DNA of 7,683 nt from Bacteroidota bacterium (GTDB lineage: Bacteria > Bacteroidota > Bacteroidia > Chitinophagales > UBA2359): NCBI GenBank assembly GCA_020631675.1, contig JAHDGT010000208.1:1-7683 (forward strand). Reading direction: 5' to 3'. A program made the translations under genes and the position numbers. This document shows positions 1-5,873 of the stretch, piece by piece; position 1 is the first letter of the stretch, and each line of letters starts with the position of its first letter. The notes beneath the pieces were generated by a model that ran no database searches, was not told the DNA's origin, and worked only from the letters and a program-made list of their open reading frames with translations.

Positions 1-56
1 GTGCAAGTGTCACAAGTGGCCAGATAATAGACTTTCTTTCGCATTTTCAATTGATG

Positions 57-689
57 TTATTGACCACCATCTTTAGGTACAGGTGGGTCAAACTTTTTCT
101 CATTCACCATCTCGCCCCCTTTATACTCGTACTCTAGGATCTTTTCTTCTTGTTGGTTATAGTAGATCGCCTTTCCTTCGCGTTTACCATCTTTGAAAGT
201 CCCTTCTTCTTGTAGTTTACCATTGTCATAGAAGGTTTTCCGAGTACCGTTCAGCTTGCCATCTATATAGTCCGCATCTTCGGCTACTCTTGAGCGATTG
301 TACTTATAGCGTTTGCCTTGAATCATTCCATTTTCATAGAAGCAACGCTCTTTGATCTGCCCTTTATCATCAGCCCTCATAAACAGGCCGTGCTTCACAC
401 CTTGATGATAATTCGTAATGGTTTCTAGCAAGCCATTCTTTTTATGGTAGGTGACCCAGGCACCGTGCTTCTCACCATTTAATAAATCACCTCTGGCTTC
501 AGATTTACCACGATCATCCTCTTTGACCGCCCGCTGAAGTCCGATACCATTGTAGTCTGTTATGGCATATCCTGCTAAATCGCCCGATCCTTCGGTCGAG
601 GCAGCATTCGAGTTCCCTCCGCCTGTGTCATTACATGCGGACAAAGTCAAGGCCAGTACAATAGCCAGCCCAAGCCCTATTCTTTTCAT
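57..689 (-). CDS. MORN-like (YwqK-type) repeat lipoprotein
   Basis: A 210-residue predicted lipoprotein. The N-terminus has a basic start, a hydrophobic stretch (about residues 5-15) and a lipobox LSAC with the lipidated Cys at 19, followed by a Gly/Asn/Ser-rich linker to about residue 40. Residues about 70-200 hold five full and one partial copies of a 23-24-residue motif, roughly 'xGxxxGxxxxYxxNGxxxxxxxY', starting near 71, 95, 119, 142, 166 and 190. This is the MORN-variant repeat (MORN_2 type) of proteins often labelled 'toxin-antitoxin system YwqK family antitoxin'. In Bacteroidota such repeats are common in surface or periplasmic proteins, so the antitoxin label should not be taken as function. 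The product is probably anchored to the outer membrane or its periplasmic face; ligand and role are unknown. The gene stands alone, with a -7-like box 27 nt upstream of the ATG. No partner toxin gene is visible. The repeat family is fairly certain; function is not. Confidence 0.85.
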   Translation of the reverse strand: MKRIGLGLAIVLALTLSACNDTGGGNSNAASTEGSGDLAGYAITDYNGIGLQRAVKEDDRGKSEARGDLLNGEKHGAWVTYHKKNGLLETITNYHQGVKHGLFMRADDKGQIKERCFYENGMIQGKRYKYNRSRVAEDADYIDGKLNGTRKTFYDNGKLQEEGTFKDGKREGKAIYYNQQEEKILEYEYKGGEMVNEKKFDPPVPKDGGQ

Positions 690-716
690 TGCAATGTGCT
701 TGTGTTAATAGATACG

Positions 717-724
717 CGAAAATA
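717..724 (-). promoter_or_regulatory. Putative Bacteroidetes -7 promoter box upstream of the MORN-like lipoprotein
   Basis: The minus strand reads TATTTTCG followed by CG, one mismatch from the Bacteroidetes -7 consensus TAnnTTTG, 27 nt upstream of the lipoprotein ATG. No clear -33 TTTG is seen at the expected distance. The same TAnnTTCG form precedes the peroxiredoxin and aldolase genes in this window, which strengthens the call. Confidence 0.5.
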
Positions 725-770
725 AAAAACCGAACCGACTTCCTTCGCGCAAGGGATAGGAGTGGTTATG

Positions 771-882
771 AAGCCGCTGAATGCGCCCTGTTTGGCGGCA
801 TAGCGGGGCTGATCAGAGGAAGACACCGCTATGCCTGCCAAACAGCAGCAGGCAGCGGCTGAATTTGAACGGATAGCCCGGT
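771..882 (+). repeat. Dispersed hairpin repeat, copy 1
   Basis: Positions 804-882 match the reverse complement of 7605-7683 at 75 of 79 positions (differences at 841, 859, 867 and 870), so this is an interspersed repeat present in inverted orientation. Copy 1 folds into a long hairpin. The outer arms are 772-779 and 853-860 (AGCCGCTG / CAGCGGCT). The inner arms are 788-806 and 826-845, 19 bp with one bulged T at 836. The loop, 807-825, includes the palindrome TGATCA. A second small stem follows: GCCCG at 876-880 with CGGGC at 896-900, enclosing CCTGC-C-GCAGG, with 881-884 bulged. No ORF, transposase or target-site duplication is evident. The structure resembles a REP-like or MITE-like non-coding element, but the family is not one I recognise. 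Confidence 0.85.
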
Positions 883-930
883 GACCTGCCGCAGGCGGGC
901 ATGCGCCCAAATGAAACTCATCAGCACATT

Positions 931-950
931 AATCAATCAATCAATCAATC
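931..950. repeat. Tetranucleotide microsatellite (AATC)x5
   Basis: Five perfect tandem copies of AATC in the intergenic region, about 93 bp beyond the peroxiredoxin stop codon. It is not within a gene and is too far from a promoter to suggest phase variation. It may vary in length by slippage. Confidence 0.9.
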
Positions 951-974
951 AGGCGCATTTGTTGTAAATCATGA

Positions 975-1004
975 TCAGGATCATAACGACAAGTATGATC
1001 CTGA
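975..1004 (-). terminator. Possible terminator hairpin after the peroxiredoxin gene
   Basis: An 11-bp perfect inverted repeat (TCAGGATCATA at 975-985, TATGATCCTGA at 994-1004) with an 8-nt loop lies 38 bp beyond the peroxiredoxin stop. On the minus strand it is not followed by a clear U tract, so it may be a 3'-end stabiliser rather than a classical intrinsic terminator. Confidence 0.4.
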
Positions 1005-1042
1005 ACAGCATCAAGTGTTTTTTAGACATGATCGTAAGCGGA

Positions 1043-1510
1043 CTATAGGCTTTTCAAAGTGGCTTGAATGGCTTCGAAGTTGGGTACTTCGCCTGCGTTT
1101 TCTAGTACTTCGGCATACTTCACTTCCCCTTCGGCATTTAGTACGAAAGCGGAACGCTTGGATACGCCTTGCATACCGAACGCGAAAGATTCGTAAATGC
1201 TGCCATAGGCTGTGGATGCCGTTTTATTAAAATCAGATAAAAGCGGGAAGTTGATGTTTTGCTCTGCTTTGAATTTCTCAAGGGTGAAAGGAGAATCCAC
1301 GCTGATACCCAATACTTTAGCATTGGTGTTATTATAGAATGCGATATCGTCGCGAACGCTGCAAAGCTCGGCCGTACAAACGCCAGTGAAGGCCAGTGGG
1401 AAAAACAGCAAGACCACATTGCTGCCTTTAAAACTGCTTAAACTCACCTCTTGCTTTTCATCGGAAACGAGGGTGAAATCCGGAGCTAAATCGCCTACTT
1501 TAAGAGACAT
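1043..1510 (-). CDS. Thiol peroxiredoxin (AhpC/TSA family, AhpE/PrxQ-like)
   Basis: A 155-residue cytoplasmic thioredoxin-fold peroxidase that reduces H2O2 and organic hydroperoxides. The active-site motif PxxxTxxC is intact (P38, T42, C45 in PLAFTGVC); C45 is the peroxidatic Cys. R119 (in SKRSAF) fits the conserved active-site Arg. A second Cys, C50, lies five residues after C45, the spacing of PrxQ/BCP enzymes that form an intramolecular disulfide. The text around the active site is closer to AhpE. The subfamily, and whether C50 resolves, are therefore uncertain. Length is normal and no signal peptide is seen. The start fits: MSLKVGDLAPDF is the usual N-terminus. The gene lies 55 bp downstream of accD on the same strand but has its own -7-like box in the gap, so it is probably transcribed separately as well. 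Confidence 0.95.
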   Translation of the reverse strand: MSLKVGDLAPDFTLVSDEKQEVSLSSFKGSNVVLLFFPLAFTGVCTAELCSVRDDIAFYNNTNAKVLGISVDSPFTLEKFKAEQNINFPLLSDFNKTASTAYGSIYESFAFGMQGVSKRSAFVLNAEGEVKYAEVLENAGEVPNFEAIQATLKSL

Positions 1511-1551
1511 ATTGGTATTTTTTCAGATGGTTTGAATCAATAAATCGGCTG

Positions 1552-1559
1552 CGAAAGTA
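1552..1559 (-). promoter_or_regulatory. Putative -7 promoter box for the peroxiredoxin gene
   Basis: The minus strand reads TACTTTCG followed by CA, one mismatch from TAnnTTTG, 41 nt upstream of the peroxiredoxin ATG and inside the accD-peroxiredoxin gap. No strong -33 element is visible. Confidence 0.5.
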
Positions 1560-1565
1560 AGGAGA

Positions 1566-2408
1566 TCATATCATATGGGAATACAACTCCGTTAATTTCT
1601 CTTTTAAATTTTCGCGTTCTACGATAAGATCCAAGAAGCCGTGCTCTAATAGGAACTCAGAAGTTTGGAAACCTTCTGGCAGGTCGCGTTTGATCGTTTC
1701 ACGGATCACACGAGGGCCAGCGAAGCCGATCAGTGCATTGGGTTCGGCGATGTTCATGTCTCCCAGCATGGCAAAGCTGGCACTTACCCCTCCTGTTGTT
1801 GGATCGGTAAGCAAAGAAATGAAAGGCAGCTTGGCTTCTGACAATTGGGTTAGCTTGGCAGCGGTTTTCGCCATTTGCATGAGCGAGAATGCGGACTCCA
1901 TCATACGCGCACCACCAGACTTAGAGATGATCAGAAATGGCGCTTTCTGCGCTATGGCATGATCAATGGCCAAGGCGATCTTTTGTCCGACCACCGCGCC
2001 CATTGAGCCGCCGATGAATTTGAAATCCATCGCAGCGGTGACCAAGGGTATGCCATTCATTTTACCGAAGCCGACTTGCAGCGCGTCTTTTTTCTTGGTT
2101 TTGTCTTGTGCCAGCTCTAGACGCTTTTTGTAAGGACGTTTATCAGAGAAATTGAGCACATCTACAGGCGCAAGATCAGCGAACAACTCTTCATACTGCT
2201 CGTTATCGTATAATATCTCGAAGTACTGCTGCGCACTTATTCTATCGTGATAATCGCAGCTTAAGCACACATATTTATTGGCTTTGTGTTCCTTACTCGT
2301 CACACTGTTTTTACAGCGTTTACAGTGGTTCCACAAGCCATCAGGTATTTCTTTCTTGTCTTCCGTTTTGGTACGGATGCCTTCTTTTTTCCTTCTGAAC
2401 CAAGCCAT
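1566..2408 (-). CDS. accD: Acetyl-CoA carboxylase carboxyltransferase subunit beta
   Basis: A 280-residue beta subunit of the carboxyltransferase, which with AccA moves the carboxyl group from biotin on AccB to acetyl-CoA, giving malonyl-CoA for fatty-acid synthesis in the cytoplasm. The N-terminal zinc ribbon is complete (C29, C32, C48, C51; C-x2-C-x15-C-x2-C). The crotonase-fold core carries the family blocks around MDFKFIGGSMGAVVGQKI, SGGARMMESAFSLMQMAK and LTDPTTGGVSASFAMLGD, where backbone glycines form the oxyanion hole. Length is typical. The start MAWFRRKKEG is the usual Bacteroidota form. accA is not in this window, as is common. The gene lies downstream of the aldolase but behind its terminator, so it should have its own promoter in the roughly 73 bp between; TATCTTGC on the minus strand near 2472-2479 is a weak candidate. 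A small hairpin lies in its leader (2427-2446). Confidence 0.97.
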   Translation of the reverse strand: MAWFRRKKEGIRTKTEDKKEIPDGLWNHCKRCKNSVTSKEHKANKYVCLSCDYHDRISAQQYFEILYDNEQYEELFADLAPVDVLNFSDKRPYKKRLELAQDKTKKKDALQVGFGKMNGIPLVTAAMDFKFIGGSMGAVVGQKIALAIDHAIAQKAPFLIISKSGGARMMESAFSLMQMAKTAAKLTQLSEAKLPFISLLTDPTTGGVSASFAMLGDMNIAEPNALIGFAGPRVIRETIKRDLPEGFQTSEFLLEHGFLDLIVERENLKEKLTELYSHMI

Positions 2409-2426
2409 AATGAAAATCGATTTATC

Positions 2427-2446
2427 GAGTTGCTTCGCAGCAGCTC
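2427..2446 (-). other. Leader hairpin with GNRA-type loop upstream of accD
   Basis: On the minus strand GAGCTGCT and AGCAACTC pair over 8 positions with one C-A mismatch, closing a GCGA tetraloop of the GNRA class. The hairpin ends 18 nt before the accD ATG. It would be in the mRNA leader if transcription starts upstream of 2446. No known riboswitch is recognised. Confidence 0.35.
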
Positions 2447-2481
2447 ATAGGTGTTAGGTTTATTGGCTACAGCAAGATAGC

Positions 2482-2524
2482 AAAAAACGGGCGATGCATA
2501 TTGAATCAACATGCACCGCCCGTT
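2482..2524 (-). terminator. Intrinsic terminator of the aldolase gene
   Basis: A 14-bp stem (2486-2499 with 2511-2524, one A-C mismatch) with an 11-nt loop. On the minus strand it is followed by a run of six T. It lies 25 bp past the aldolase stop codon. A further palindrome, TTTTTGT-T-ACAAAAA (2528-2542), lies between the stop and the main stem. Confidence 0.85.
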
Positions 2525-2549
2525 AAATTTTTGTTACAAAAACAGGAGA

Positions 2550-3611
2550 TTACGCAATGGTCACTTCATCACATAAGTAAACGTCTTGAACGGCATTTAA
2601 GATCTCTACGCCTTCTTTCATTGGGCGTTGGAATGCTTTTCTACCCATGATCAAGCCCATACCTCCTGCACGCTTGTTCACAACGGCAGTTTCTACTGCA
2701 TCGGCAAGATCGCTATCTCCACCAGAGGCACCACCACTATTGATCAAACCGATTCGACCCATATAAGAGTTGATCACTTGGTAACGGCAAAGATCGATCG
2801 GGTGATCCGTGCTTAATTCGGTATACATTTTTTCATGAGATTTGGCGAAACCGATCGCCTTGAAACCACCATTTAGAGTAGGCATCTTCTGCTTAACGAT
2901 ATCCGCTTTGATGGTCGCACCGATGTGGATCGCTTGGCTGGTCATATCCGCTGAAGTATGGTAATCCGTACCATCTTTCTTAAAGCCAGAGTTACGGGTG
3001 TAACACCATAAGATAGTCACCATACCCAGCTCGTGCGCCCGCTCGAATGCAGCAGCGATCTCTTCGATCTGACGGGGTGATTCCGGAGAACCGAAGTAAA
3101 TCGTAGCTCCTACACCGATCGCACCTAAATTCCAAGCATCTTCTACACTACCAAATAGCTTTTGGTCGTATTTATTCGGGTAAGTCATTAACTCATTGTG
3201 GTTGATCTTCACAATGAATGGGATCTTATGCGCGTATTTTCTGCTCACACTGGCCAATACCCCATAAGAAGAAGCTACCGCGTTACAGCCGCCCTCGATC
3301 GCTAATTTCACGATGTTCTCGGGATCGAAATAGATAGGGTTAGGAGCGAAAGACGCACCTGCTGTGTGTTCTAAACCTTGATCCACTGGTAAGATAGATA
3401 CATAACCACTACCGCCCATTCTACCATGATCCAACAAGGTCTGGTAAGCACGAAGTGTTTGTAAACTACGATCTGTATCAACGAATACGCGATCAATAAA
3501 ATCACCGCCTGGAAGGTGTAGTTGATCAGAGGAGATCGTCTTGCTTTGGTGATCCAAGAAGTAAGCTGCCTTATCGCCTAAAAGCGATTGTATCTGACTG
3601 AAATTCGACAT
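2550..3611 (-). CDS. fbaB: Class I fructose-bisphosphate aldolase (FbaB/DhnA type)
   Basis: A 353-residue TIM-barrel aldolase of the FbaB/DhnA group, which cleaves fructose 1,6-bisphosphate to dihydroxyacetone phosphate and glyceraldehyde 3-phosphate, or runs in reverse, through a Schiff base and without metal. Visible family marks: PVDQGLEH near residues 75-82 in the first strand region; the KINHN block near 135-139; and GATIKADIVKQK near 231-242. K240 in DIVK is the best candidate for the Schiff-base Lys, by position relative to archaeal-type class I aldolases. SGGASGGDSDLADAV near the C-terminus fits the phosphate-binding loop. Length matches the bacterial FbaB form. The start at MSNFSQIQ is preceded by a -7-like box, and a strong terminator follows, so it is probably monocistronic. 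The gene works in glycolysis or gluconeogenesis; an alternative is a related DhnA-type aldolase with another sugar phosphate. Confidence 0.93.
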   Translation of the reverse strand: MSNFSQIQSLLGDKAAYFLDHQSKTISSDQLHLPGGDFIDRVFVDTDRSLQTLRAYQTLLDHGRMGGSGYVSILPVDQGLEHTAGASFAPNPIYFDPENIVKLAIEGGCNAVASSYGVLASVSRKYAHKIPFIVKINHNELMTYPNKYDQKLFGSVEDAWNLGAIGVGATIYFGSPESPRQIEEIAAAFERAHELGMVTILWCYTRNSGFKKDGTDYHTSADMTSQAIHIGATIKADIVKQKMPTLNGGFKAIGFAKSHEKMYTELSTDHPIDLCRYQVINSYMGRIGLINSGGASGGDSDLADAVETAVVNKRAGGMGLIMGRKAFQRPMKEGVEILNAVQDVYLCDEVTIA

Positions 3612-3661
3612 AGCTATTGTGCTTGTTAGATGGTTAGATTATGCACGTGAATTCAAAAGTG

Positions 3662-3669
3662 CGAAAATA
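3662..3669 (-). promoter_or_regulatory. Putative -7 promoter box for the aldolase gene
   Basis: The minus strand reads TATTTTCG followed by CA, 50 nt upstream of the aldolase ATG and one mismatch from TAnnTTTG. It is identical to the box upstream of the MORN-like lipoprotein. No clear -33 element is seen. Confidence 0.5.
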
Positions 3670-3690
3670 GTGAAATCAACCTTAATGATG

Positions 3691-3710
3691 GCTCTTATTA
3701 CGTTAAGAGC
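3691..3710 (-). terminator. Possible 3'-end hairpin after the NlpC/P60 gene
   Basis: A 7-bp perfect stem (GCTCTTA at 3691-3697, TAAGAGC at 3704-3710) with a 6-nt loop begins 3 bp after the stop codon at 3714-3716. There is no U tract on the minus strand, so termination is doubtful. Confidence 0.35.
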
Positions 3711-3713
3711 ATG

Positions 3714-4502
3714 TTAGGAAAAAGTAGTAGGAATCCGTTTGATGCTGTGCCAGCGATGGGTATGTTTCCCCATGTCCGCATTGTATATGCCCACTTCATC
3801 TAATTGATCGATTCGAAGCATGCCATGCGCATGGATGATCTTATTTTTATCAGTGAAAATGCCTACATGAATGACACGCCCCGCTTCGTTTTTGAAAAAG
3901 GCAAGGTCTCCTTTTTGTCCTTCGCCCAAGCGAACCTCCTCACCTACTTCAGCTTGCTGATAGGCATCTCTGGGTATTGGAATGCCATGCAAGGCGAAAA
4001 CCGATTGTGTAAAGCCAGAACAGTCGATCCCGAAATTCGATTTACCGCCCCACAGATAAGGCGTACCCAAATAAGCGTAAGCATATTGAATCAAGCTCTC
4101 CACATTTAAATCCTGAATTGGCCGAATGTCGCCACTCACAGCAAGCACCTCTTCCGGATGAAACCATTCTCCTTCTTCTAAAGCATAAAATCTGCTGCCA
4201 ATGGGCAAATTACCATAGAAGCGTTTTCGCTTCGTATAAACAGAAAGCTCAGGGCCAAGACCGAAACTCAATTTTGCAGTTTGTAATAAAGCTGCTTGTT
4301 CTAAAGAAATGGGCAAGCATTGCTTTTCATCTATCCAACCCTCGTATCCATCATAAGTCGCCTTGATCTTGCGCCATTGTTTGTGGCGTTCTAATAGTTC
4401 AGCGGTTTCACCGAATAAAAGCTGCGTCACCATTTCAGAACGGTCGGAAGCCTCAGCCCTGACAGGTACTATGGATAAGTGTGTGAATAGCATTTCAGAC
4501 AT
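3714..4502 (-). CDS. NlpC/P60 family cysteine peptidase with N-terminal SH3-like domains
   Basis: A 262-residue peptidase if it starts at 4502. An upstream in-frame ATG at 4529 would overlap the preceding gene by 22 bp. The 4502 ATG leaves a 5-nt gap after that gene's stop and gives the N-terminus MSEMLFTHLS, so it is preferred. Residues about 5-125 look like two bacterial SH3-like domains (VPVRAEASDRSEMVTQLLFGE, then a second unit ending near EWFHPEEV). The C-terminal NlpC/P60 domain has catalytic C161 in DCSGF, preceded by GTPYLWGG, and then H212 (VIHVGIF) and H224 (IIHA). The layout is that of YkfC-type gamma-D-glutamyl-diamino-acid endopeptidases, which cut peptidoglycan stem peptides during recycling. 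There is no signal peptide, which fits a cytoplasmic recycling role, though this is inference. It is co-transcribed with the GlmU-like gene upstream. Confidence 0.92.
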   Translation of the reverse strand: MSEMLFTHLSIVPVRAEASDRSEMVTQLLFGETAELLERHKQWRKIKATYDGYEGWIDEKQCLPISLEQAALLQTAKLSFGLGPELSVYTKRKRFYGNLPIGSRFYALEEGEWFHPEEVLAVSGDIRPIQDLNVESLIQYAYAYLGTPYLWGGKSNFGIDCSGFTQSVFALHGIPIPRDAYQQAEVGEEVRLGEGQKGDLAFFKNEAGRVIHVGIFTDKNKIIHAHGMLRIDQLDEVGIYNADMGKHTHRWHSIKRIPTTFS

Positions 4503-4507
4503 CTTAA

Positions 4508-5761
4508 TTACTCGAATTTCTTGTCCCAAGTTCGTTTATCCGCTGTCATTTTAAACAAATGTGTTAGTATTTTTTTATCAACATCTGTCAGGGGAATACC
4601 TCTTCTACCCATCATTGCCTCCGCCATTTCGAATACTTTCTGTAATCGGAAGGTCTGATAGCCTTGTGCGCCACCCCAAGCGAAAGAGTAAATGAATTTT
4701 CTCGGAAAGCCACCGCCGAACACATTAGCGGCCACTCCCACAACCGTAGCCGTATTGAACATGGTGTTGATCCCGCATTTCGCATGATCCCCCATGATCA
4801 GACCGCAGAACTGCAAGCCAGATTTTTCAAAGCTATCCGTCGCGTAATTCCAAACACGAACATTACCATAGTTATTCTTCAAATTAGAAGCATTGGTATC
4901 CGCACCGATGTTACACCACTCCCCGATAGCCGCATTACCTATAAAGCCATCATGCCCTTTATTGCTGTAGGCTTGGAAAACACAATTATTCAACTCCCCG
5001 CCTACTTTTACATAAGGACCTAAAGTAGTTGCCCCGTATATCTTCGCTCCAAGTTTTACCACAGCATGATCTATGGCGGCAAAAGCACCTCTGATCACAC
5101 TGCCCTCCATGATCTCTACCTCATCGCCTATATAAATCGGACCTTTTTTTACATTCAGGATCGCTCCTTCTACCGTTGCAGTAGGAGATATATAAAGTTG
5201 CTCCGGGTTCCCTATCAAAGTATTCGTATCACTTAAGTCGGCTGATGTCTTCCCGCTTGTCAAACGCTCGAAATCCCTCGCTATCCAATCGCCGTTCATT
5301 TGGAATAGGTGATATGGACGAGTGATCTGTTCAATTTCTCCTGAATATAAAATCTTCTCAAATCCCGACACATCAGGTATGCGATGCCCATCCGCTACCG
5401 CATTAAAAGAGATTTCATTCTCCCCTTTTCTACAAGCAAGTAAGCTTCCTGTTTCTTGAGCTTCATTAGCTAATACTAACGCTTGTCCTTCTAATAAGTC
5501 TGAAACCGCGCGCACAACTTCTTTAGTGGGCAATACCGACCCATTCACATAAAGGTCATCCCCCAGCGTGTTGTAGGGAAACTTTGCTTGCAAATGATCC
5601 ACACTCAAAAAAGAATAGGTCTCCGCATCTAAAGCTGATAGCCATTTTTCCTTGACCGTATCAATACCAATACGCAAGTCGGCGATCGGGCGAGTGAAAG
5701 TCAAGGGCAACAAACCCCACCAATTGGCATCATCAAAAAATATCAGTTGTGATTGCGGCAT
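4508..5761 (-). CDS. GlmU family sugar-1-phosphate nucleotidyltransferase/acyltransferase
   Basis: A 417-residue protein of the Bacteroidota 'alternative GlmU' family, a proposed UDP-N-acetylglucosamine pyrophosphorylase/glucosamine-1-phosphate acetyltransferase whose reaction is, as far as I know, mostly inferred. The N-terminal half carries the family signature LTFTRPIADLRIGIDTVKEKW-like block at residues 20-40 instead of the LAAGxGTRM motif of classical GlmU. From about residue 183 the sequence is a left-handed beta-helix of hexapeptide repeats (for example IYIGDEVEI, VVKLGAKIYG). H270 in KGHDGFIGNAAIG aligns by eye with the catalytic His of GlmU acetyltransferase (KAGHxxYIGDAxIG), and NIGADTNASN follows as in GlmU. 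The gene is probably essential for cell-envelope sugar supply. It sits 112 bp after the rpmE2 stop, behind the rpmE2 terminator, and runs into the NlpC/P60 gene with a 5-nt gap. No convincing own promoter is visible in the 30 bp between terminator and ATG. Confidence 0.9.
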   Translation of the reverse strand: MPQSQLIFFDDANWWGLLPLTFTRPIADLRIGIDTVKEKWLSALDAETYSFLSVDHLQAKFPYNTLGDDLYVNGSVLPTKEVVRAVSDLLEGQALVLANEAQETGSLLACRKGENEISFNAVADGHRIPDVSGFEKILYSGEIEQITRPYHLFQMNGDWIARDFERLTSGKTSADLSDTNTLIGNPEQLYISPTATVEGAILNVKKGPIYIGDEVEIMEGSVIRGAFAAIDHAVVKLGAKIYGATTLGPYVKVGGELNNCVFQAYSNKGHDGFIGNAAIGEWCNIGADTNASNLKNNYGNVRVWNYATDSFEKSGLQFCGLIMGDHAKCGINTMFNTATVVGVAANVFGGGFPRKFIYSFAWGGAQGYQTFRLQKVFEMAEAMMGRRGIPLTDVDKKILTHLFKMTADKRTWDKKFE

Positions 5762-5767
5762 AAGGCA

Positions 5768-5791
5768 TTGGTATATAGGTATATTGGTATA
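5768..5791. repeat. Three tandem 8-bp repeats in the GlmU-like leader
   Basis: Three adjacent octamers on the plus strand: TTGGTATA (5768-5775), TAGGTATA (5776-5783), TTGGTATA (5784-5791). The outer two are identical and the middle one differs by one base. They fill almost the whole space between the rpmE2 terminator and the GlmU-like start codon at 5761. They could be a protein-binding site, an AT-rich promoter segment or a slippage tract. Confidence 0.85.
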
Positions 5792-5825
5792 AAAAAAGCC
5801 CCGATCGTTTAAATCGAGGCTTTTT
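5791..5825 (-). terminator. Intrinsic terminator after rpmE2
   Basis: A stem of GCC-C-CGAT (5798-5805) with ATCG-A-GGC (5813-5820), one C-A mismatch, extended by A/T pairing. It is followed on the minus strand by a run of seven T ending at 5791. The loop is 7 nt. The A/T extension also gives a U tract in the other direction. The mismatch and short GC stem may allow read-through into the GlmU-like gene. Confidence 0.8.
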
Positions 5826-5842
5826 GAAAGTCTGTTTGATAC

Positions 5843-5863
5843 AACTCGCTCGACAAGCGAGCT
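5843..5863 (-). other. Small hairpin between the rpmE2 stop and its terminator
   Basis: On the minus strand AGCTCGCT and AGCGAGTT form an 8-bp stem with one G-U pair and a 5-nt loop, 10 bp after the rpmE2 stop codon. With no U tract directly after it, it is more likely a 3'-UTR stabiliser or part of a two-hairpin 3' end than a terminator itself. Confidence 0.45.
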
Positions 5864-5873
5864 ATAACAACAA

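Larger units (their letters stand above)
690..1042. other. 353-bp intergenic region, structured, non-coding
   Basis: The gap between the MORN-like lipoprotein and the peroxiredoxin holds four things: a -7-like box (717-724); a large imperfect hairpin that is one copy of a dispersed repeat (about 771-900); a tetranucleotide microsatellite (931-950); and an 11-bp perfect hairpin (975-1004). Reading frames that cross it are low-complexity translations of the repeat or the antisense of the peroxiredoxin. I see no gene here. Confidence 0.75.

Noticed and set aside
686..910. Minus-strand reading frame of 74 codons across the intergenic repeat
   Set aside because: It is a translation of the hairpin repeat, overlaps the lipoprotein start and its promoter box, and has no family likeness.
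931..950. (AATC)x5 as a phase-variation switch or CRISPR-like array
   Set aside because: It is a short tetranucleotide tract outside any gene, with no repeat-spacer pattern and no promoter near it.
901..1230. Plus-strand reading frame of 109 codons
   Set aside because: Its first third is microsatellite and hairpin sequence and the rest is antisense to the well-identified peroxiredoxin.
4503..4529. Longer NlpC/P60 form starting at 4529
   Set aside because: It would overlap the GlmU-like gene by 22 bp and add nine residues; the ATG at 4502 gives a 5-nt gap and the expected N-terminus.
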